Shown piece after piece: positions 12,371 to 23,104 of a stretch of 64,000 nt of DNA. Below the pieces are notes generated by a model, which did not search any database, was not told where the DNA came from, and worked only from the letters and a program-made list of their open reading frames with translations. Positions within the stretch are counted from its first letter, which is position 1. Every line of letters starts with the position of its first letter. This DNA comes from Ceratorhiza oryzae-sativae. Lineage: Eukaryota; Basidiomycota; Agaricomycetes; Cantharellales; Ceratobasidiaceae. The stretch is from contig JARWMV010000025.1 in the NCBI GenBank assembly GCA_030998015.1, positions 124,001 through 188,000 on the forward strand, written 5' to 3'. Position numbers and translations under genes: made by a program.

Positions 12371-12619
12371 GTTATAGTCATGTGACGTGACCCGCATTGC
12401 TGATTGCTAGTTTGTTGCTCCCCCTCTGTACCTCGTGAACACTTGCTGTCTTTAGTATGCCCTCGGGCTGTTTTTGCCTTCTTCTCCGTTCCGCATTTCT
12501 GTGTTTCTGTGTCGGGTTTTTTTTCTGTTTGTGTACGTTGTCTGGTTTGTCCAGTTCAATCTTGTGTTCATGTCAGACTCTAAATATGTATGCCAAAAAA
12601 AAAAGTTATAGTCATGTGA
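12371..12619 (+). mobile_element. Retroposed poly(A)-tailed insert (219 bp) with 15-bp target duplication
   Basis: The 15-mer GTTATAGTCATGTGA occurs at 12371-12385 and again at 12605-12619. Between them lie 219 bp ending in ten A residues (12595-12604). Long direct repeats plus a terminal A-run are the mark of target-primed reverse transcription (LINE-driven SINE or processed transcript). The body is pyrimidine-rich and still has CpGs, unlike the flank on its right. No tRNA, 7SL or 5S head was recognised; it resembles an mRNA 3' UTR. Confidence 0.7.
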
Positions 12620-12830
12620 TTACATCTTTTTTTAAAAAATACATATTTAACAAGCTACATGAACACAAGGTCAAACTGCTTGGGGACAACAGGGGAGAAA
12701 CATGTGATTACATCTGTAACAAAACAGGCAGCAGACAAAGTGTAGAGTGGAGATACACACAATCTATTACTTCAAAATATCAATCAAATGCCCTACTCAG
12801 ATAAAACCAGGTAAAATGTCTCCCTTGTAG

Positions 12831-15600
12831 CTAAATGATATATCTTGGACTCTTTCTGTAAGTTAACAAGTCCCCTTCATGAAGACATAGACCTTGGCCC
12901 TCAGACTCTGGATGGATATAGTTGAATAATTCAGCAAGTGAAATTGCTGTATGTGTGCTGAAGAATGTTTGCAGCTTTTGAGAGCTGGTGTTGAGCTCTG
13001 GTTTAATCACTGCACCCAACTCATCATCCAAAACATCTTGCTGAAGTGTTGATGCAAGCACTGCAATATCATGGGATGTGGGATCTTTGTCCATTATATC
13101 TGTATCAGCCATTTCTTCAGTGGCCTTGTCCTGTTGATCAGCATTGGTCTCTGAACTGGGAGCAACTGGACTTTGGGGGTCAAGTGATAGCCCACCAAAT
13201 TGGTGCTGCAGATGAGCTCAAGCCAGGTCTTCAGCAGCATGCTTGCACTTTAGGTCCATTCATACAACCACTGTATCAAACACCTTATCAAAGGCAAGTT
13301 GAGCCTGGTGCTTTGTATGAATATGGCCCATTTCACTGAAAAGCCTCTCACATCCTGCCAAGTTAGCTACATAGATAGCACATGGATAGCAAGACGTGCT
13401 AGCTGGTGTTGCCTGGACTTTGGTGCCTTGTATGCAAGCAGCCCTGACCAAGTACTGACAAGGTTGATTGGTCACCCCTATAGTTGTCAGCAGTGACAAG
13501 TCAAGTGATGGTGTGGACACCTTCAGTCATGGGAGCAGAGCTCATAGGGGACTTGGCAATGACAATGAGGAGGGTAAGGGTGACAGCAACACATCTCAAC
13601 ACAGTGAGCAGAGGGAGAACAAGACTTGTATTGATGAGGAGGTCAAGTTCATGAAGAGACCTTGTTGAACTTGACCTTGTTTATATACAATCTTCAAGCC
13701 ACATCAAAACAAACACAACTATACTACAAGTCATATTGCTAAGTGATAGAAGCTGCTGTGGAGCTGCAGAATTTCACATCAAAGTTGAAATACATCTCAG
13801 TAAGCAGTCTGGAACATTCCATGAGTCACATGATACAGTTGTCCCATAAAAGGAAAGTGTGTTTTGAAAATGTTCTTAAAATTGTAATAATTTGAGAAAA
13901 TGTTATATGGTGAATATATTCATGTCAGGTCATGACAATAGTGATTTAGGACAAGTACTAATAGTACATTTATGCACAGTGAGATATATAACATGCTGCA
14001 TGTTCATAGGATAGTTGAAGCTCCTTGTAGTCCCATCTGTCAGGATGGAACTCATCACAACCCTCACAATAGTCCAAAAATGCCTTGTGTAACTCCAGAT
14101 CATTATCAATTTGGAATATGTGACAAAATACATGCTTTGTGATGGCATACAGAGGCAATCGATTGAGCTGTGTATTTTGGCAGTTGAAGAGTCAAGCTCA
14201 AATGAATGGATTTAAGCAAATAGCCAAGATGAAGGGATCTTGGTCAGCCTTTGACCATTGGCATTCAAGGCTTGCCAAGACACATTGCTGGACATTGGGA
14301 TCTATACCTCAGATGGAATATGTATGGTAAAGCCAACCAAGTTCAACCAATATGTAATCAAGCCAGGTCATTGGCACTTGAGAAATGTTCTCTGTGATGG
14401 CAAGGGGTTCAAGATAATGTTTAAGCCTATTCAATGATACACTAGTTAGCCAAGGCTACATATAATAAACAAGAATCATTCACTTGCTAAGCTTACACCA
14501 AAACACTGGGTCTTTGATATTCCTTATGATCTTTTACATCAATTGCTTGTTTTCTGAGCACCAACCAGTGCTATCTTGGAATGCCTCAGGTTTGAGTGTT
14601 ACCAGAGAGCAGAGTGTTCAAGACTCAGAAATTAAGCTAGAGAAAGATAGAAAGTGAGCTGTTCAGTGCATAATTGACAGTACACTGAAGCTATGGGTCC
14701 TGCCAGTTGCCTGAACTTGTTCCTCATGCAGGGGATCAAGTAAATAAGAATGATTTAACATCCACTGCATGATTTCTATTGCGTTCACTGCAGCTCTCAC
14801 AAGCCCAGATTTTAGATGCAGGATATCCCCAACAATCAGATTCACCTATCAGACACAAAATTGGTCAACATCAATCACATACACCCACCTCTCTACTCAC
14901 CTGATGTGCCCAGCAGTCAAAAAACAGTATATGAGGTCTCATATGGTGCAAGTGAACTTGCATTGCTCTGGAATTGCCCCCTGCATCCAAAACCCATGCA
15001 ATAACACATATACCATACCCCTTTTAGGCCTTGTCAATATCTGAGAGTACAGCATTCAAGTGATTTTCTGCTGTTTTGCATTGGGCTGACATATTGTGAA
15101 CCTTGACAGTGTAAGTCTTTTCACAAATGATTATTATATCACAACAATCTATAAAAAATATATTCAACTTATAATCAACTGATAACATTGACACCAGTAA
15201 GTAATTTCATTTGATGATCTTCCAGCCATTGCTCATGCCTGTTGCTATGTGCCCTTTCATGGCCTTGCACATTGATGCATTGGCAAGCTTGACCTCCTGG
15301 TGTAACACATCACCAGATGGCTTGTGCTGATCAGGAAGCTTGGATTCAGGAATCCATTTCTGGAAGAGTAAATGGGTCTGAGGTTGATTGACTGCATGCC
15401 ACAAAAATCCACTGGCCACCCATAGCTTGCAGAGGTCAAACTCAAAGCACTTCTGGTCCTCTTTTGACAGGCTGCTCCACATTCCAGGTGAGCTTGATCC
15501 CTGGAGGGATACAGACTGCAACATTTCACAAGAGGCATCAGATGTCACACAGCTTGGGGTACACAAGCTTGTTTCATTTTCTAGACATGCTTTAGCTTGG
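12831..15600 (-). pseudogene. Decayed hAT-family transposase
   Basis: On the minus strand, from right to left, the pieces follow the order of a hAT transposase. They are FEFDLCKLWVASGF with NQPQTHLLFQKWIPESKLP and KGHIATGMSNGW (15538-15207); a catalytic-core stretch with VHNMSAQCKTAENHLN near 15100-15010; LVRAAVNAIEIMQWMLNHS (around 14840-14665); and ANLAGCERLFSEMGHIHTK (near 13370), the hAT C-terminal dimerisation motif. Stops and frame changes interrupt all parts and a solo LTR (13485-13937) is inserted in it. CpG is almost absent across the region. It is non-functional. The element's terminal inverted repeats and 8-bp target duplication were not found. Confidence 0.75.
13485..13937 (-). 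repeat. Solo LTR of the resident gypsy family, old copy
   Basis: Its reverse complement matches the 377-bp gypsy LTR at 16525-16901 over most of its length: same TGTCA start, same GGTTTATATAC promoter region in reverse, same ACTTGACC/GGTCAAGT inverted repeat, same GTCATGTGACTC-like segment. It is flanked by the 5-bp direct repeat ATAGT (13480-13484 and 13938-13942). It contains no CpG, whereas the younger LTRs do. It interrupts the hAT relic. Confidence 0.8.
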
Positions 15601-15879
15601 GGATCTATGAGCTTGCACTTCTTTATATGAGCCTCAAAGCCTTCTCACATTCCTGAGACTGGTTCAACTAAGGCTTGGGCCAAATCAAGCATGGTCAGTT
15701 ATGCTATCAAAACCAATGGTCAAAAAACAATTTTACCATGCTCCTTTAGCTCAGCATCTGTACAAACCAATATTGGTGAGCTACTTTCTTTGACTTTGCT
15801 GTCTTCTTGGTGAATAATATTGATTTTTTCCTCCAAGCATGCATTACATCAAGCATTGAGAAAGGTACACTAGGCCACA

Positions 15880-16068
15880 AAAGATTTGCAGGCATGTGAC
15901 AAGTGTTCCACAAACAAGCACTGCTCACATGTGAAACTGTAAAAATAAAACAAAAATATATTTGAATGCATGCATACATATATATTGTACATGTGAATTG
16001 TTGAGAGAAATTGCCCATGAATGAATGAGGTGTGAAATCAACACACCAAAATAGCCCTGCAAATCTTT
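15880..16068. repeat. MITE-like repeat, copy 1
   Basis: 189 bp bounded by the 13-bp inverted ends AAAGATTTGCAGG and CCTGCAAATCTTT. It is similar over its whole length, in opposite orientation, to 24730-24920. No coding role is proven. At the 15880 side the similarity runs a few bases further out (GTACACTAGG), so the true ends may differ slightly. Confidence 0.55.
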
Positions 16069-16524
16069 CATAGCTTGCATTTGCCAACAACCACTCATTG
16101 CCTTGAATTATCATGAGTCCATTAAATACATGAGCATGGGCACTAACATGAATTCTGTAGGGTATGCACAGGGTCAGGAACACATCTCCTGCCACTAAAG
16201 CTAGGATTGTCACTTTGATTGAGTCTACTCACAAGACCTATGCTGAAGTGGGTGAGGAGGTTGCCTGGGATGGAACAACTCTGTCCTGGACATACAAATG
16301 ATACCACAAGTCACACAATTTCACAGCTGTGTCCCTTTGGAGTGGCCATCCATGCAAATTGACCAAATTCCAAGGAGAGCCTGCTGCATACAAGCTTGCA
16401 AAGGGTACAGCCACCAGTGCTCCCAAGCTACAGTGCTGGCTTTTCCCCATGCCTCTGCCAAAACTGTCCAGAGAAGGGTGAAAGATGAAGGACTCAGGTG
16501 CTTCAGATGCTAAAATGTACCTTA

Positions 16525-16901
16525 TGTCACAAACTGACATGCATACATCCACTCTACAATATTTTCTCGATTTACTACATTTTATGAGATCATCTTCAAA
16601 ACATACTTGCCTTTTATGGTATATCTGTGTCATGTGACTCAGGGAATGTTCCGGACCAGTAACCAAGATGTATTTCAACTCCAATGTGAAATTCTGCAGT
16701 TCCGCAGCTGCTTCTACTGCTTCTATCTCTTATCTGTCGTGACTCACTGTACAGACTTGTTTGTTATGATGTGGCTCATACTATGTATATAAACCAGGTC
16801 AAGTTCGCAGAGGACTCCTCAAGAACTTGACCTCTTGTCGAATACAAGTTCTTTTATTTTTCTTACTATTTTCCTTGTTGCCTGACTTGTCGTCGTCGAC
16901 A
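16525..16901 (+). repeat. 5' LTR
   Basis: 377 bp, beginning TGTCACAAACTGACATGC and ending GTCGACA. It carries a TATA box (16786-16793) and an 11-bp inverted repeat (16796-16806 with 16823-16833). It aligns without gaps to the 3' LTR with nine transitions by eye. Confidence 0.95.
16786..16793 (+). promoter_or_regulatory. TATA box of the gypsy 5' LTR
   Basis: TATATAAA. A start site 25-35 nt downstream would fall at about 16811-16821, just before the segment that pairs with the primer-binding site. Confidence 0.65.
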
Positions 16902-16903
16902 TC

Positions 16904-16916
16904 AGGTCAAGTTCTT
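16904..16916 (+). other. Candidate self-priming primer-binding site
   Basis: AGGTCAAGTTCTT begins 3 nt after the 5' LTR. It does not look like the usual TGG... tRNA-complementary site. It is the exact reverse complement of AAGAACTTGACCT at 16821-16833 within the LTR, about 35 nt after the TATA box. This is the arrangement of Tf1/sushi-type elements that prime from their own RNA 5' end. Confidence 0.65.
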
Positions 16917-17190
16917 ACAATCGTAAGTCTCAGTGTCATCTGGGATACTTCTGGAACGCCATCGGCGTCGTCTCGAGATAACTCCTTGTTGCCTTCCCCA
17001 ATCCTACTCCACCTATCCACAGCCACGAGACATCATTGCCCTATACGCACCTCTGTGAAACCTTGCATAGCCAGGTCCCTCACATGTCGTAACAAGCTTT
17101 GGTTCTCTAATCTCTTTCGTCGACAAGAGGTGGGGTCGCTCATTGCCCTTAAGTAGCTGAGCAACGGAGGTCACCTTCCTATTCCAATAG

Positions 17191-18164
17191 ACTCGGGAAA
17201 GGGTCTATTTTTCTTGTTTTATCTTGCTTTTGCTTGAGTACGTCTCTGACGGAACGCACGGCCCTCAAGTGGCACAACCTTTTACAGAAGACCAGCGCTG
17301 CCGTCTGTGTGGGTGGTTTGGACACCTGTTGATCCATTGCTTTACCCTCAACTTGGTCGAAAGTATCCTTGAAGAAGCCGGGCACATCGACTTCAACCAA
17401 GTAGTAATCATCAAAGTCCACCCCCAGAGAGTCGGGTGTGCTCAACAAGCCTTTGTCACCGAGCCAGGTGCCCCTGAGTGCAAAATTTGCCATCGGGCAA
17501 ACGGAGCCACCTTCCCAGTGCGCTGCCCTTATTGTCCTAAGAAGGACAAATTCCTCTATTACTACACCATTCCCCACAACCAGCTATAAGCTGGAGAACC
17601 TTGGTCAACAACTTCTTCGTCACCTGTTAAACACTATCGAAAATTTCCAAGACAGGTACCGTTATTATCGAAACAAGTACGAAGAAACCTGTGAAAAGCT
17701 TCACGAAGCCGAGGCCCGTTGCACATACTTAACTGAGCGCTTGCACGAACACCAGGAGGACTACCTATCCCTCCTCCAAGACCATCTCAGACTAGAAGCC
17801 ATAGTCCGAGAAACAATTGAACCCCACAAGTATGCCTTCCCCGTCTTCTCAACGCCGTCAGACCTCCCTCACCCCACCTTTTTAAGTGGCATGGGCTTGC
17901 CAATTCAGGAAGAAACACCCCTTCCGGCAGCCCAAATCAATTCTCCCCAAGGAAGCACTCCTTCAGGATCAAATTAAACTAAAGAGGGTGGAGTGTCCAT
18001 ATCATTGCCAAGACACCAAAAGCTGGGACTTGGACGATACTTGGTTAAGGTTCGCGGGAATCGGGAACTTTGAAATTTATAGACTTGTGAGGGGGACGGA
18101 AATCCTTTATTATCAAAACAACTCTCAATTCCCTGTACTTCCTTACCATCTCCGTCGCCTTTAA
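17191..18164 (+). pseudogene. Extra coding sequence upstream of gag: zinc knuckle plus coiled coil, broken into three frames
   Basis: The 1.3-kb leader contains three overlapping open frames in succession. Frame one (to 17589) has CRLCGWFGHLLIHC, a CX2CX4HX4C zinc knuckle, then CKICH and CPYC pairs. Frame two (about 17580-17977) has a long charged helix (RYYRNKYEETCEKLHEAEAR, LTERLHEHQEDYLSLLQDHL) likely to be a coiled coil. Frame three (to 18164) has SWDLDDTWLRFAGIGNFEIY. None has a convincing ATG at its beginning. I infer one former ORF with frame breaks, or spliced exons. It is separate from gag, which has its own knuckle. Confidence 0.5.
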
Positions 18165-18191
18165 AAAAAATCTACTCAAGTCCCTTCTGAA

Positions 18192-19577
18192 ATGGCATCG
18201 CCAACCCCTGCCCCTGCTTGGGCGAATATGTCTGATGGAGATAAGGTCATCTATATGCTTCGATCAATGGACGAACTGCGAGAGCGAACCAATAATCTCC
18301 AAAATGATATTGGGGACGTCAAACACAATAATAAGACCTACACAGACTCACTCGAGGCCAAACTTACCACGAATCAGACAAAAATAGATGCGGATGTGGC
18401 TGGACTAGCCACCAATGTCAACAACCTAGTGGGAATGTTAGCCATTCTCCAAACTACTATCACGCGCATTGAAGCACAAATCAACACCACAGGTGGCTCA
18501 GGCGCTGTTCAAGTACTAGCTCCCACTGGTACAGTCCAACCACAACCAACAGCACCTGCTCCCTCTGGAGGGTCGACTGCAAAGGTGAAGATGGCTGCCC
18601 CTCAAAAGTTTGATGGCACAAAACGGGAAGACGCCATCTCATTCAGAATTGCATGTGCCCGATACATCAACACAAACATGAGTGGGCACTCAGCTGACCA
18701 AGTGGTCACCTTCATCACCTCTTATCTCAAAGGGTCAGCAGCTGAATGGGTTAATTCGTATGAAGAATTCGAAATTCTAAACCCTGGAACTGCGATCCCC
18801 TGGCTTCACGATGCCAATTTATTCTGGCAAGAATTTACTACCTGTTATGGGGACCTGAACTGCACTGAAAATAACCGCGACAAGTGGCAGAAGTTGAAAC
18901 AATCCAAGATGGTTCAGGACTACCTCACCCTATTCAACTTATATTCCACAGGCCTCAACTACAACGATGCCGCCATGTGTGATCAGTTCTATGACAGTCT
19001 GTCGTCAGACGTAACAGATAGCATGGTGGCCCAAAACTATGACCCCCACACCAAAACCTTTGCCCAACTCACCCAGCAAGCCTTGGAAATTGACTGCCAC
19101 CTCATCTCATTCGGTAGCAAACGAACGTCTCATGGGAGTAACAAGCCCAGCAGTAATGCCTTGTCCAGCAGGCCGACCAATAACCCCCAAAGCACTCCCC
19201 AAAAGGAGAAATTCAAAAGTGGGGAACGGATATATAAGATTAAGGACGGGAGAGCTGTAAAAGGCCAGATTGTGGCCATTGGGCCCAATGCGAAGGGTTT
19301 CACAGTCCCAACTGTCCGCTACAATGGCAGCAATGCCAATGTACAAGAATCCTTCAAGGACATAAAGAAGGATAATCATCCACCAGTGGCTCCCAAGGCA
19401 AAGGATCCAGATGCAATGGATCTAGATAGCGCCGGAAAAGGAAAGGGGACAAACACCTGCTATAACTGTGGAGGACGGGGTCATATCGCGGCCAAATGCC
19501 CATCAGCTAAGATGTCAGGATACAAGGCAGTGGTTGAGGAGGTAGAAACAACTGACGATGAGTCGGTAAAAGAATGA
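18192..19577 (+). CDS. gag: Gypsy gag (461 aa)
   Basis: Capsid/nucleocapsid protein. A coiled-coil-like N-terminus and an Ala/Pro/Thr linker lead to the retrotransposon gag (capsid) domain (KMAAPQKFDGTKREDAISF, YLKGSAAEWVNSYEEF, NLFWQEFTTCYGDLN). Near the end is one CCHC zinc knuckle, CYNCGGRGHIAAKC. The frame is intact from the ATG at 18192. The TGA stop overlaps the pol ATG as ATGA (19574-19577). Confidence 0.93.
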   Translation: MASPTPAPAWANMSDGDKVIYMLRSMDELRERTNNLQNDIGDVKHNNKTYTDSLEAKLTTNQTKIDADVAGLATNVNNLVGMLAILQTTITRIEAQINTTGGSGAVQVLAPTGTVQPQPTAPAPSGGSTAKVKMAAPQKFDGTKREDAISFRIACARYINTNMSGHSADQVVTFITSYLKGSAAEWVNSYEEFEILNPGTAIPWLHDANLFWQEFTTCYGDLNCTENNRDKWQKLKQSKMVQDYLTLFNLYSTGLNYNDAAMCDQFYDSLSSDVTDSMVAQNYDPHTKTFAQLTQQALEIDCHLISFGSKRTSHGSNKPSSNALSSRPTNNPQSTPQKEKFKSGERIYKIKDGRAVKGQIVAIGPNAKGFTVPTVRYNGSNANVQESFKDIKKDNHPPVAPKAKDPDAMDLDSAGKGKGTNTCYNCGGRGHIAAKCPSAKMSGYKAVVEEVETTDDESVKE

Positions 19578-22500
19578 GCTCAAACCGTGCCAGGGGGGCG
19601 GTCTTGGGCACTATGTTACAAAATGCGCATAATGAAAATAAAAATATGGAAATGGAATGTATGTTGTTAGGAAACCAATCACAACTACAGTTTTTCTTTC
19701 ATGCATTCCCTCTGCGCATAACCCCTGAACGAAAGTCTGCATATAACATGAAAAAATTCAATGGATGGGCCATGATTGACTCAGGGGCCACGTCAGTATT
19801 TATACATGAAGATTTGGTTAAACAATACCGTATTCCTACCGTTGCCCTAAAAACACCCAAGAAACTGAGGGTAATCGATGGAAGGGAGATAGACTCTGGG
19901 TCTGTGACCCACTACTGCACCTTTGAGCTGTGCATTCAAGAGCACCGAGAGATCCTCAGTGCCTATGTTGTGAACGTTGGCAAAAATGATTTAGTCCTGG
20001 GCATGTCATGGCTCAAATTCCACAACCCCAACATTGATTGGGATGAAAAAGACATGAAGTTCAACTCGCCAATATGCCTGAAGCATTGCATCACAAAACC
20101 CTTGCATGTGCGTGCAAATGAACCTAAGGAGCTTCAGCTGGACTCCCTAGACTCCCTCCCAACAAAATATAAAGAATTCCAGAAAATATTCGCTGAAGAA
20201 GACGACGTCCAACCACTACCACCCCATAGAAAGTGGGATATGGAAATAGATTTAAAACCAGATGCCAAGCCAAGGCATGGTCCCATATATAGCGTGGGTG
20301 TCAAGGAAGATGCAGAATTGCGCAAAACCTTGGATCGCCAACTGAAAGCAGGGCATATCAGACCCTCAAGGTCACCAATGGCATCTCCAGTAATATTCGT
20401 CAAAAAGAAGAATGGGAAGCTGCGCATGTGCATCAACTACCGGCGGCTAAACAAAATGACTGTCTCCAATGTGTACCCGCTCCCACACATCAACGATATT
20501 GTGGAAACTTTGCGTGGGGCAAAGATATTCACCAAGTTTGACCTAAAGTGGGGCTTCAACCTCATACGAATTCGGGAAGGAGACGAATGGAAGGCCGCTT
20601 TCAAGACCAAATACGGGCTGTATGAGCCCCTAGTCATGCAATTTGGTCAAAAGAATGCACCAGGAACCTTCATGGCCATGATCCAAGAGGAATTCCAGGA
20701 CATCAAAGGCATTTACGTTGTAATTTACATGGACGACATATTAGTATTCTCAAAGAACCAGGAAGAACACGACAAACATGTCAGAGAAGTCCTGCGCCAG
20801 CTTCAAAAGGCTGGTCTATACTGCGCCCTGGAGAAATGCGTTTTTGACGTCACTGAAGTGGACTACCTAGGAATAGTAGTAACTCCCCAAGGGATTAAAG
20901 TAGACCCGGCCAAGGTTGAAAAGGCCGTTGAATGGCCAACCCCTACAAACCCAACTGAAGTCCTGGAAGGGTTGGGGTTTGCAAACTGGTTAAGGCACTT
21001 CATAAAAGACTTCTCAAAAATCACAAAATGTCTCTACGAACCTGTCAAGAAGGACACAAAGTGGGAATGGACAGAAGAAAGGGATCGGGCATGGAATTTG
21101 CTAAAGCAGAAATTGAAAGAAGCACCCCTCCTAATTCAGCCAGAACCCAGCAAACCATTTATCTTAGAAACAGACGCCTCAGGCTATGCCACAGGTGCTG
21201 TTTTATTGCAATATGGAGAAGACGGAATGCTTCACCCAATCTCCTACTATTCCAAAGCAATGGTCCCAGCAGAAAGAAACTATGATATTTACAACAAAGA
21301 AATGCTGGCGATTATAAAAGCCCTCAAACACTGGCGTCACCTACTAGAAGGAGCTGAACACCCGGTAAACATTGTTTGTGACCACAAGAATCTGGAATAC
21401 TGGAAGACAAACCGGCCACTGAATGGCCGAGTCACACGATGGCATGAGTTCCTGTCCAGGTTTGAATTCAAGATTCTATACATCGAGGGGGCAAAGAATG
21501 GCCAGGCAGACATACTCTCTAGGCTGTCAAGGCACATCCCTAAAGAGGGGGGTGAGAGCCAAGCTCTGCTGGCACAAAACCAATTTTTGGAATTAAAATC
21601 TCTGCAGCTACAAGCAATCACACCAGACCATGACCTGGAACAACTCATTAGGGACGCTATCCCAGGGGACAAGCACCTGTCAAAGGTGCTAAAAGCCCTA
21701 GACGACAATGAAAAAGTCAAAAATTGGGAATGGGATGAAGGACTTTTATGATACAAGGGCAGAATCTATGTCCCAAACAACAAAGAACTTTGCAAGCTGA
21801 TCATGGAAAGCCGTCATGACAACCCAGCTGCAGGACACCCAGGACAGTTCAGAACATACAAATTGTTAAACCGCAAATATACATGGTCATCAATGAGAAA
21901 ATCAGTCAACGAATATGTCACACATTGTGAATCTTGTATAAGGAACAAGCACAGCAACCAGGTTCCCCCAGGGCTCCTAAACCCAATACCAGCACCAGAA
22001 AAACCTTGGGAAGAAATCACCTACGATCTGATCACAGGACTACCCCTGTCAGAAGGGTTCGACGCTATATTCACAGTAGTCGACAGACTAACAAAAATGG
22101 TCCACTTTATCCCATGTCAGTCAGAGGCCAGTGCCATGGACTGCGCAAACTTGTTCCTAACCTACGTATGGAAACTTCATGGACTACCACGGAAAACCAT
22201 TTCAGACCGTGGCCCCAACTTTGCATCCAAATTCCTAAGGCACCTGTATAAACGGCTAGACATAAAACCCTCCTACTCTACAGCATATCACCCACAAACA
22301 GATGGCCAGTCAGAAAGGGCCAACCAAGTAGTAGAAGGGTACCTGAGACACTACGTATCAGACTGGCAGGACAACTGGGTCTCACTCTTACCTCTGGCCG
22401 AATTTGCCTACAACAATGGCGTCAATGCCTCAACTGGCAAAACACCGTTCTTTGCAAACTACGGTTTCCATCCAAGGCTGGCAGTCGGAGACAAGGAGGA

Positions 22501-23104
22501 ACAGGAATTCCCTGTAGCAGATAATCATGCAGAATGGCTTCAAAAGGGCCATGATGAACTCAAGGCTGCTCTGAAACTAGCAAACCAGAGGACCAAAGAA
22601 TACTATGATCAGAAACATCGGACCCCAGAAGTCATCAAGGTGGGAGACAAAGTCTGGCTCGACACCAAGAACATACGCACACAACAGGCCTCCAGGAAAT
22701 TGGCCCACAAGAGAGTCGGACCATTCAAGGTGGTAGCACAACACGGCACTCATGCCTTCAAACTGGACTTGCCAGTAACCATGAAAATACATCCAGTATT
22801 TCATGTCTCGCTCCTGAATAAACATAAAGACGACCCCTATGGCTGTCAGGTTCCCCCACCACCACCTGTGGTAACTCCTGAAGGGGAAGAAGAGTTCGAA
22901 GTGGAACAGATCATAAAGTCACGATACAACAAAAGATCTAATGTTTTCGAATACTATGTCAAGTGGCTTGGCTATGACAAGCGACAATGGTTAACCTATG
23001 ACGATCTGGTGAACGCACCAGAACTCATCGCCGACTATGTCAAGTCACATCCAAAGGCACCCCAGGACCCCTGTGCCTTGAAGGGGGGAAGTGTCACGAA
23101 CTGA
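19574..23104 (+). pseudogene. pol: Gypsy pol: protease, reverse transcriptase, RNase H, integrase, chromodomain; one premature stop
   Basis: In order: aspartic protease (AMIDSGATSVFIHE), RT (MCINYRRLNKMTV, FTKFDLKWGFNLIRI, VVIYMDDILVFSKN with the YMDD-type centre), RNase H (ETDASGYATGAVL, NIVCDHKNLEYW), integrase zinc finger (GHPGQ ... HCESC), integrase core (TYDLITGLP, SDRGPNFASKFL, QTDGQSERANQVVEGYLR for the D, D and E), and a C-terminal chromodomain (FEVEQIIKSRY, EYYVKWLGYD). A TGA at 21749-21751, between RNase H and integrase, is the only break; both sides are in the same frame. The RT block QKNAPGTF varies from the common LTNAPATF. The last codons run into the 3' LTR. As it stands it makes PR-RT-RH only. 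Confidence 0.92.
23081..23091 (+). other. Polypurine tract
   Basis: AAGGGGGGAAG lies directly against the 3' LTR TG, as needed to prime plus-strand DNA synthesis. Confidence 0.85.

Noticed and set aside
12457..12804. Open frame through the poly(A)-tailed insert
   Set aside because: It crosses the insert boundary and the A-run; not a gene.
16607..16900. Open frames inside the gypsy LTRs on both strands
   Set aside because: They repeat exactly in both LTRs and have no protein similarity; they are LTR sequence.
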